Positions 18,323 through 24,508 of a DNA stretch of 64,000 nt are shown in pieces. Source of the DNA: Stenotrophomonas sp. 704A1 (GTDB lineage Bacteria > Pseudomonadota > Gammaproteobacteria > Xanthomonadales > Xanthomonadaceae); NCBI RefSeq assembly GCF_030549525.1, contig NZ_CP130831.1, positions 2,753,501 to 2,817,500 on the forward strand, written 5' to 3'. How positions within the stretch are numbered: the first letter of the stretch is position 1; each line of letters opens with the position of its first letter. The notes under the pieces are model-generated. The model searched no databases. It worked only from the letters and a program-made list of their open reading frames with translations, and was not told the DNA's origin. The translations under genes and the position numbers were made by a program.

Positions 18323-19276
18323 ATGTCCCGATATTTCACGTTTGCCGATTACCGCCGCTTTGGCCAGCGCCATGGCTATGACTACCGCGCCGATCCGCGC
18401 CACCTGCGCGAGGACCAGTGGGTCGGCCACGGCGACCTGCACGAACAGACCCTGCGCGGCGGCATGAGCCTGCTCGCATCGGATGTGCACAACCGCGTCG
18501 CCTATACCGCCACCGCCCACGAACGGCCCGGCCTGGTCATCCGCGTGATGCTGCAGGGCCAGGTGGATGTGCAGGTGCCCAACCGCAGCGGTTTCAGCCT
18601 GCGTGCCGGCACTGCGGTGACCACCAGCCACCGCGACCACGTGGCGATGGTCGGTGTCCATCCCGGCAATACCCGCCTGCGCGGCATCAGCCTGATCGTC
18701 CCTGCCGGTCTGGACCCGGACATGCTGCGCCAGCCGCAGCTGCAGAAGGCACTCGGCTCGCCGCTGGGGTGCCGGCACTGGGCCGTGCCGCACGCGATGC
18801 TGCCCACCCTGGCACAGCTGTTCGACAGCCCCTGGCAGGACGATCTGGATGTCATCTGGCGCGAGGGTATCGCGCTGCAGCTGCTGTCGATCGGCCTGCA
18901 GGCCGACGACCTGCAGGCCCATGGCACACGCGCGTTGCGTGCCGGGCAACGCGCGCGGCTGGAGCGGGTGCGTGCCTTCCTGCAGGACGACCCGGGACAT
19001 CCGCACAGCCTGATCGAACTGGCCCAGCTGGCCTGCATGAGTCCCAGCGCGCTGCGCCGGCATTTCGCCCTGGTGCATGGCTGTTCGGTGTTCGATTACC
19101 TGCATGAGCAGCGCATGCGCCACGCCGAGCAGGGGCTGCGCGAATCCGGCTGGAGCGTGGAGCAGGCGGCGGCGGAAACCGGCTATCGGCATCCCAGCAA
19201 CTTCGCAGCGGCGTTCCGCAAACGCTTCGGGCTGGTGCCCAGCCGCTGGCGCACCGGTCCGTCGAAGGTGGATTGA
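18323..19276 (+). CDS. AraC-family transcriptional regulator
   Basis: The 317-residue protein carries two helix-turn-helices at its C-terminus (HSLIELAQLACMSPSALRRHFALVHG and VEQAAAETGYRHPSNFAAAFRKRFGLVPSRWR), the normal AraC DNA-binding unit. The N-terminal 200 residues have the layout of the PchR-like, siderophore-associated group (LVIRVMLQGQVDVQV, a double-glycine beta-rich domain), but no siderophore genes are nearby. The ATG at 18323 is preferred because the domain begins there. It is divergent from the SDR gene. Confidence 0.88.
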   Translation: MSRYFTFADYRRFGQRHGYDYRADPRHLREDQWVGHGDLHEQTLRGGMSLLASDVHNRVAYTATAHERPGLVIRVMLQGQVDVQVPNRSGFSLRAGTAVTTSHRDHVAMVGVHPGNTRLRGISLIVPAGLDPDMLRQPQLQKALGSPLGCRHWAVPHAMLPTLAQLFDSPWQDDLDVIWREGIALQLLSIGLQADDLQAHGTRALRAGQRARLERVRAFLQDDPGHPHSLIELAQLACMSPSALRRHFALVHGCSVFDYLHEQRMRHAEQGLRESGWSVEQAAAETGYRHPSNFAAAFRKRFGLVPSRWRTGPSKVD

Positions 19277-19418
19277 GGGCTTCTGCTGTGCAGATGTCGG
19301 CCCGGGGCGGCACGCGTGCGGCCCCTCGCGGATGCCGGCCAGCGGCCGGCACGCCACATCCGCCAGGGCGCGAGCGCCCAGATGGCGCCGGGCCACGCCC
19401 GGCGTCACCCTTTGCACC
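19277..19418. repeat. Palindrome-rich gap with a headless SMAG relative
   Basis: The gap between the convergent AraC and ester hydrolase genes contains several GC hairpins, including GCCGGCC-AGC-GGCCGGC near 19334 and SMAG-like arms CGCCGGGC-CAC-GCCCGGCG (19386-19404) without a GTAG head. These may act as bidirectional terminators. No coding sequence is seen. Confidence 0.5.
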
Positions 19419-21335
19419 TCAATACACCGGCAGATCGATGTAGCTGGCCTGCGCCGCGCTGTGCCAGACCCGCTGCGTGGCCTTCTGGTAGTCGCCCGGT
19501 TTGGCCAGGTAGATGTTCGGCACGTAGGTCTGCGGGTTGCGGTCGTACAACGGGAACAGGCTGGACTGCACCTGCACCATCACCCGGTGGCCCTTCTGGA
19601 AGGTGTGGTTGGCGTTGGGCAGGTCGAAGCGGTACGGCAGCACCTGGTTGGCCGCCAGCGGCTTCGGATCGCTGAAGCTCTCGCGATAGCGGCCGCGGAA
19701 GATCGCCAGCGACACCGGCAGCTCGTAGCCGCCCATCTCCGGCGTTGACGCTTCCTGGTCCGGAGACACGTCGATCAGCTTCACCACCCAGTCGCTGTCG
19801 GTGCCGCTGGTCGAGGCCTGCAGGTGCACCACCGGCGCGCCACCGATGCGCAGCGGCGCGGTCAGCGGCTCGGTGATGAAGGTCAGCACGTCCGGGCGGC
19901 CATCGACGAAACGCTGGTCCTTGACCAGCCAGGTGGTCCACATGTCACGGTCACCGAAACGCACCGGACGCGGCACGAACGGCACCGGCTTGGCCGGGTC
20001 GGACACGTACTCCTCGAAGTCGCTCTCGCCCGCCGCCGGCGCCTGGAACGCCAGCTTGCCGCCGGCACGCAGGTACAGCGGCTTGCTGCTGGCGGCACAG
20101 CCCTTGTCGCAGCTGCGCGGCCAGCCCTGCAGGCGGTCCCAGTGGTTTTCACCGGTGTTGTAGATCAGCACCGGCGGCGTGTCCGCCTTCGGCGCACCGT
20201 CCACCAGGTACTGGTCGAAGAACGGCTTGAGCACATCGCGACGGAACTGCAGCGCGGTATCGCCATCGAACTTCAGCGCGCCCAGCTCGCTGCCGCTGTA
20301 GTTCACCTGGCTGTGCCGCCACGGGCCCATCACCAGGAAGTTGCGGTTGTTGCCGCTGTCGCGCCCTTCCATCGCCTGGTAGGCGTGGTTGGCACCCCAC
20401 ATGTCCTCCTGGTCCCACAGGCCCTGCAGCCACATGGTCGGCACCTTCAGCGGCGTCTTCGCCATCACCGCATCCAGCGCCTGGCCCTGCCAGAAGGCGT
20501 CGTATGCGGGGTGCTCGACCAGCTTCTTCCACCAGGTCAGCTGGTCCACGCCGGTGAACCGCGCGTAGTCGCCGGCTGAACCGATGCGCAGGAAGGTGCT
20601 GTAGTCGTCATAGCCGAGACTGGGCAGCGGCGTGCCCTTGCCGCGCTTCTCGGTCTGCATCGCGAAGTAGTTGAAGTTGACCTGGCGGAACGCGCCGTAG
20701 TTCAACCAGTCATCGCCCATCCAGCCGTCGACCATCGGGCTCTGCGGCGCAGCCACCTTCAGCGCCGGGTGTGGGTCGGTCAGCGCCATCACTACGGTGA
20801 AGCCTTCATACGATGAGCCGAGCATGCCGACCTTGCCGTTGCTTTCCGGCACATGCTTCACCAGCCAGTCGATGGTGTCCCAGGCGTCGGTGGAATGATC
20901 GACCCTGGTGCCGTTCAGTGGCCCACGCAGCGGCCGGGTCATCACGTAATCGCCCTCGGAGCCGTACTTGCCACGGATATCCTGGAACACGCGGATGTAG
21001 CCGCCGTCAACGAACACTTCGTCGCCCTGCGGCAGCAGATCGCGCATGCGCGGCGAATCACTGCGGCTGGCGCGGCCGGCGGCGTCGTAGGGGGTGCGGG
21101 TCAGCAGGATGGGGGCGTTGCGGGCGCCCTTGGGTACCACGATCACCGTGTACAGCTTGGTGCCATCGCGCATCGGCACCATCACCACGCGCTTGTCGTA
21201 GTCGCGGCCGACATCCGGCGCAACGAAGGGCTTGCCACTGATGTCCGGGGTCATCGGCGGGGTATCAGCGGCCAGCACGGTGCTGGACAGGCTGAGGGCA
21301 ACGGCAACGGCAACAGCAACGGCACGCACACGCAT
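19419..21335 (-). CDS. Alpha-amino-acid ester hydrolase (CocE/NonD family)
   Basis: This exported serine hydrolase cleaves and synthesises alpha-amino acid esters and amides; family members act on ampicillin- and cephalexin-type side chains. It has a Sec signal of alternating Ala-Val, then an alpha/beta-hydrolase domain with nucleophile Ser175 in G-S-S-Y-E-G, Asp308 in LWDQED and His341 in GPWRHS, a cap domain, and a C-terminal jelly-roll domain from about 430. The 638-residue length and the triad positions are each one more than the X. citri enzyme as I recall it (637; S174, D307, H340). GGAGG 8 nt before the ATG at 21335 supports this start over the ATG at 21341. Confidence 0.9.
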   Translation of the reverse strand: MRVRAVAVAVAVALSLSSTVLAADTPPMTPDISGKPFVAPDVGRDYDKRVVMVPMRDGTKLYTVIVVPKGARNAPILLTRTPYDAAGRASRSDSPRMRDLLPQGDEVFVDGGYIRVFQDIRGKYGSEGDYVMTRPLRGPLNGTRVDHSTDAWDTIDWLVKHVPESNGKVGMLGSSYEGFTVVMALTDPHPALKVAAPQSPMVDGWMGDDWLNYGAFRQVNFNYFAMQTEKRGKGTPLPSLGYDDYSTFLRIGSAGDYARFTGVDQLTWWKKLVEHPAYDAFWQGQALDAVMAKTPLKVPTMWLQGLWDQEDMWGANHAYQAMEGRDSGNNRNFLVMGPWRHSQVNYSGSELGALKFDGDTALQFRRDVLKPFFDQYLVDGAPKADTPPVLIYNTGENHWDRLQGWPRSCDKGCAASSKPLYLRAGGKLAFQAPAAGESDFEEYVSDPAKPVPFVPRPVRFGDRDMWTTWLVKDQRFVDGRPDVLTFITEPLTAPLRIGGAPVVHLQASTSGTDSDWVVKLIDVSPDQEASTPEMGGYELPVSLAIFRGRYRESFSDPKPLAANQVLPYRFDLPNANHTFQKGHRVMVQVQSSLFPLYDRNPQTYVPNIYLAKPGDYQKATQRVWHSAAQASYIDLPVY

Positions 21336-21466
21336 GGACATCACCTCCCGGCAGGAAAGATCCAAGCCTACTCCTGCCCCGTCCCGCGAAGTGTGTGCCG
21401 GCTTTGCATTCTGCGGCGGATCCAGGCAGGACTGATGGCACATGTGCGCCTTGGTGCCGCTGCGCT

Positions 21467-21489
21467 CGCCGGGCATGGCCCGGCGCTAC
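21467..21489 (-). repeat. SMAG/REP-type GTAG palindrome
   Basis: A reverse-oriented copy with arms CGCCGGGC and GCCCGGCG and a GTAG head at 21489-21486 lies upstream of the ester hydrolase. With the forward copy at 21535 it forms a head-to-head pair. Confidence 0.85.
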
Positions 21490-21534
21490 CGGATTACTGC
21501 GCTCGCCGGCACGGCCCGTTCACGGCCAACCACG

Positions 21535-21557
21535 GTAGCGCCGGGCCATGCCCGGCG
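21535..21557 (+). repeat. SMAG/REP-type GTAG palindrome
   Basis: A forward copy with GTAG head and perfect arms CGCCGGGC and GCCCGGCG lies directly before the stop codon of the NTF2-like gene (21564). The GTAG heads of this copy and the copy at 21467 point towards each other. Confidence 0.85.
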
Positions 21558-21563
21558 GATCCA

Positions 21564-21950
21564 TCAACCCGCTTGAACCTCATGCAGCGCCAGCCATCGC
21601 CAACGCCCCTGCTCCTGGCGCAGTACCGCCAGCGACTCCCGCCATGCCGGCGTGCCACCGTCGATCGAATGCCCTTCGCGGTAGCGCAGCATCGCCAGCG
21701 ATGAGGACGCGTCCAGCGCCTGCACGGCTTCGATGGAGATCTGCAGCCCCGGCCGCGCGCCATGGCCACCCACGAACAACGTCTGCACCGCCGCACGGTC
21801 CAGCCTGCGGCCAGCGATACCGACCATGCTGAAGTCCGCGCAGAAATGCGCCATCAGCTCATCCAGTGCATCGACACCGACCTCGGCGCGGAACCAGGCC
21901 TGCAGCTTGTCGTGCAGAGCGTGGATTTCATGTTCGGCAGTGGTATCCAT
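21564..21950 (-). CDS. NTF2-like (DUF4440-type) small protein
   Basis: The 128-residue protein has the cone-shaped NTF2-like layout: an N-terminal helix pair (EIHALHDKLQAWFRAEVG), a segment LMAHFCADFSMVGIAGRRLDRAAVQTLF, and closing strands that include WRESLAVLRQEQGRWRWLALHE. Such proteins bind or isomerise small molecules, and many have unknown ligands. Its ATG overlaps the stop of the upstream MFS gene by one base (TGATG), so translation is probably coupled to the transporter, which hints at a ligand-handling role for the exported compound. Confidence 0.8.
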   Translation of the reverse strand: MDTTAEHEIHALHDKLQAWFRAEVGVDALDELMAHFCADFSMVGIAGRRLDRAAVQTLFVGGHGARPGLQISIEAVQALDASSSLAMLRYREGHSIDGGTPAWRESLAVLRQEQGRWRWLALHEVQAG

Positions 21951-23308
21951 CAGGTGTTCTCCGGTTGCGAAAGAGTGAGCAGTTGTGGCCGGCGCAGCAG
22001 AGCCATCGGCAGCAGGGTCAGTACAGCGGCCAGCCCCAGCGCCACGCCGGTGGCATGGGCGGGCAACCCCTGCGTCGCCAGCGCCAGCAGCAGGGCGATC
22101 GCAGCGGTACCCAGGCAGAAACTGAGCTGGCGATTGAGATTCCACAGCGCACTGGCATCACCCAGCGCTTCGCCTTCCACCCCATGGAAGGCCAGTGTCT
22201 GCGCGGTGCTGCTGCACAGGCTTCCACCCGCCCCCATCAGTGCGAACAGCAGTGCAGCAACGATAAAGCCTGGCTGTGGCAGCAGCGCCATCAACAGCAG
22301 GCCGCTGGCCTGCAGGATCATGCCCGCGCGCAGTACCGTGGCCGGGCCGAAGCGGGCCAGCAGGCGTTTGCTGGCGGTGATCGCCATGGCCGAGGCCAGC
22401 GCCCACGGCAGCATCAGCGCGCCGATGTGCGCGGCGCGGTAACCGGCCTGGTGCAGCTGCAGCGTGCTGGCCAGCTGGCTGCCGATGAACACGCCCGGCA
22501 CTGCCAGGTACACCAGCATGGCCATGCGCAGGCCGCGATGGGACAGCAGCGACCAGCGCAGCAGTGGCTGCGCCTGCCTGCGTGCGTGCTGCAGGTGGGC
22601 CGCCGCCAGCAAGGCTGCGATCAGCAGCAGTACGGCGCCGGCGCCCCGACGGCCCGGTTCGCCCAGCCAGGTCAGCGCCAGCAGCAGTGCGCCCAGCGCC
22701 AGCATCGCGGTGGACAGCGCATAGGCCTGCAGGCGCGGTGTACTGCGCGTGCCATCGGCCGGCATCCAGGCCAGCACCAGCCCGATGGCCATCACCGCCA
22801 GTGGCAGGCTGGCCCAGAGCACCCCGCGCCAGGACAACCATTGCACCAGCAGCCCGCCGAGTGCCGGCGCCAGGGCGGGTACCAGCAGTGCCACCAGCAG
22901 GATGCGGCGGGTCAGCGCGCCACGCTGGTCGGGCGTGCACTGCCGGTAGGCCGCCGCCTGCGCCACCGGAATCAGCAGCCCGCCAGCCAACCCCTGCAGC
23001 AGGCGCCAGCCCAGCAGCCAGCCGATGCCCGGTGCGGCACCTGCCAGTGCGGCGGCGCCCGCGAACAGCAGCAAGGCCACCAGCAGCAGGCGGCGCTCGC
23101 CACAGCGTGCGGCCAGCCACGGCGCCAACGGAATCACCACGCTCAGGCCGAGCATGTAGGCGGTGCCGACCCAGGCCAGGGTAGCGACGTCGGCATGCAG
23201 TTCCGCCGCCAGCGCCGGATAGGCCACCGTGGCGATGAACATGTTGACCAGATCCAGAGCGAACACCAGCAGGAAGATCACTTCATGGCGCAGGCGGGGG
23301 GATGGCAT
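21950..23308 (-). CDS. MFS transporter, drug:proton antiporter type
   Basis: The 452-residue membrane protein has the 14-helix-like pattern of DHA2-type exporters: DLVNMFIATVAYPALAAELH in the first helix, GTAYMLGLSVVIPLAPWLAARCGERR around the first loop (motif A region), and GWRLLQGLAGGLLIPVAQA as motif C-like. It probably exports an organic compound or drug. GGAG lies 8 nt before the ATG at 23308. It is transcribed away from a LysR gene across a 105-bp gap with a strong palindrome, and its stop codon overlaps the start of the NTF2-like gene. Confidence 0.9.
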   Translation of the reverse strand: MPSPRLRHEVIFLLVFALDLVNMFIATVAYPALAAELHADVATLAWVGTAYMLGLSVVIPLAPWLAARCGERRLLLVALLLFAGAAALAGAAPGIGWLLGWRLLQGLAGGLLIPVAQAAAYRQCTPDQRGALTRRILLVALLVPALAPALGGLLVQWLSWRGVLWASLPLAVMAIGLVLAWMPADGTRSTPRLQAYALSTAMLALGALLLALTWLGEPGRRGAGAVLLLIAALLAAAHLQHARRQAQPLLRWSLLSHRGLRMAMLVYLAVPGVFIGSQLASTLQLHQAGYRAAHIGALMLPWALASAMAITASKRLLARFGPATVLRAGMILQASGLLLMALLPQPGFIVAALLFALMGAGGSLCSSTAQTLAFHGVEGEALGDASALWNLNRQLSFCLGTAAIALLLALATQGLPAHATGVALGLAAVLTLLPMALLRRPQLLTLSQPENT

Positions 23309-23384
23309 CGGCAACGCTCCGGCAGGGAAGCGGCCAGCATGCCGTCCGGACCTTGTTGGAAAAACACGACGACAGCTGCAACAC

Positions 23385-23403
23385 TGTCAAATACTTTTTG
23401 ACA
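23385..23403. promoter_or_regulatory. Perfect palindrome, probable LysR operator
   Basis: TGTCAAA-TACTT-TTTGACA is a perfect seven-base inverted repeat in the gap between the divergent MFS and LysR genes. Its size and place, 11 bp before the LysR ATG, fit a LysR-type recognition site that represses the regulator and controls the exporter. Confidence 0.7.
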
Positions 23404-23413
23404 CTGGCGTCCC

Positions 23414-24319
23414 ATGGTCAGCCTCGATCGCTTCGACATCTTCCGCGCCGTGGTCGAGGCCGGCAGCCTGACCGCCGCCGCCGACCGCCTCGGCCTCAGC
23501 CGCGCGGTGGTCAGCTTCAACCTGAAGCGGCTGGAGCAGGAACTGGGTGTGACCCTGCTGCTGCGCAGTACCCGCCATCTGGCCCTGACCGAGGCCGGCG
23601 AGCAGTTCCTGCAGCACTGCGTGCAGGCGCTGGACGCCGCGCAGGCCGCGATCAGTGCGGCGCGCCGCGACCAGCACCAGCTGCAGGGCGTGCTGCGCCT
23701 GACCACCACGCCGGAGTACGCCCAGCTGCGCCTGGTTCCCGCACTGGAGGCCTTCCGCGCACGTCACCCGGCCCTGCAGCTGCATCTGTCGACCTCACCG
23801 GCGCCGGCCGACCTGATTCCGGAACGTTTCGATCTGGCGATCCGCCTCGGCCGCCTGCCCGATTCGGGGCTGCATGCCAGCGAACTGGAACGGCACCCGC
23901 TGTGTGCGGTGGCGGCCCCTTCGCTGCTGGCCCGCCTGCCCTCGGCCGACGTCGCCGATGATCCGGTGCAGCTGGGCACCCTGCCCCGCCTGGGCTACCC
24001 GCGCCTGGCCGATGTACCGGTGGTCGCCCCCGATGGCAGCGATGCGCGGTTCGCCACCAACCCGGGCAATGCGGTGGTGCGCGTGGATGGCGCCAGCAGC
24101 CTGCGTGCCTTTGCCGTGGCCGGTGCCGGGGTCACCGTGCTGCCACGCTGGCTGATCGAGGACGACCTGGCCCAGGACCGGCTGCGCCCGGTGCTGCGCC
24201 AGCACCGCTTCCCGCAGCAGAGCGTGTACGCGGTCTACCCACACAGCACGCAGCCCTCACCGAAGGTGCGGCAGCTGATCGATTTCCTGCGTGGCTGGTT
24301 CGGCGGCACACCCGGCTGA
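23414..24319 (+). CDS. LysR-family regulator, divergent to MFS exporter
   Basis: The 301-residue protein has a LysR helix-turn-helix at about 5-62 (DIFRAVVEAGSLTAAADRLGLSRAVVSFNLKRLEQELG) and a substrate-binding domain of the common CrgA-like type (GVLRLTTTPEYAQLRLVPALEAFRARHP, DLAIRLGRLPDSGLHA). Divergent placement next to the exporter and the palindrome between them make local control of the MFS/NTF2 pair likely. The ligand is unknown. Confidence 0.93.
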   Translation: MVSLDRFDIFRAVVEAGSLTAAADRLGLSRAVVSFNLKRLEQELGVTLLLRSTRHLALTEAGEQFLQHCVQALDAAQAAISAARRDQHQLQGVLRLTTTPEYAQLRLVPALEAFRARHPALQLHLSTSPAPADLIPERFDLAIRLGRLPDSGLHASELERHPLCAVAAPSLLARLPSADVADDPVQLGTLPRLGYPRLADVPVVAPDGSDARFATNPGNAVVRVDGASSLRAFAVAGAGVTVLPRWLIEDDLAQDRLRPVLRQHRFPQQSVYAVYPHSTQPSPKVRQLIDFLRGWFGGTPG

Positions 24320-24328
24320 TGACGCACC

Positions 24329-24433
24329 CGCCGGGCATGGCCCGGCGCTACCCAGGCATGTCCCCCGGTAGCGCCGGGCCATGCCCGGCGAGCACAGCGG
24401 CAGCATCCCGGTAGCGCCGGGCCATGCCCGGCG
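24329..24433. repeat. Cluster of three SMAG/REP palindromes
   Basis: Three near-identical GTAG elements lie between the convergent LysR and glycosidase genes: one reversed at 24329-24351 and two forward at 24368-24390 and 24411-24433. Each has arms CGCCGGGC and GCCCGGCG around CAT (ATG in the reversed one). The two forward copies share flanking bases (GAGC-CAGCGGC), which suggests a local duplication. Confidence 0.88.
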
Positions 24434-24457
24434 AGCGCAGCGGCCGCCCTTGAAACA

Positions 24458-24482
24458 GACACGGCCCCGTTCGGGGCCGCAT
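24458..24482 (-). terminator. Terminator of the glycosidase gene
   Basis: A GC stem GGCCCC-GTTC-GGGGCC (24463-24478) follows the stop codon of the family 3 glycosidase by about 30 bp. On the minus strand it is followed by a modest T-rich stretch. Confidence 0.65.
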
Positions 24483-24508
24483 CTTCAAAGCATCAACAAC
24501 CTGCAGTA

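Noticed and set aside
24329..24433. The three tandem GTAG palindromes as a CRISPR array
   Set aside because: Spacing is irregular, orientation is mixed, there are no unique spacers of constant length, and no cas genes are nearby. They fit SMAG/REP elements.
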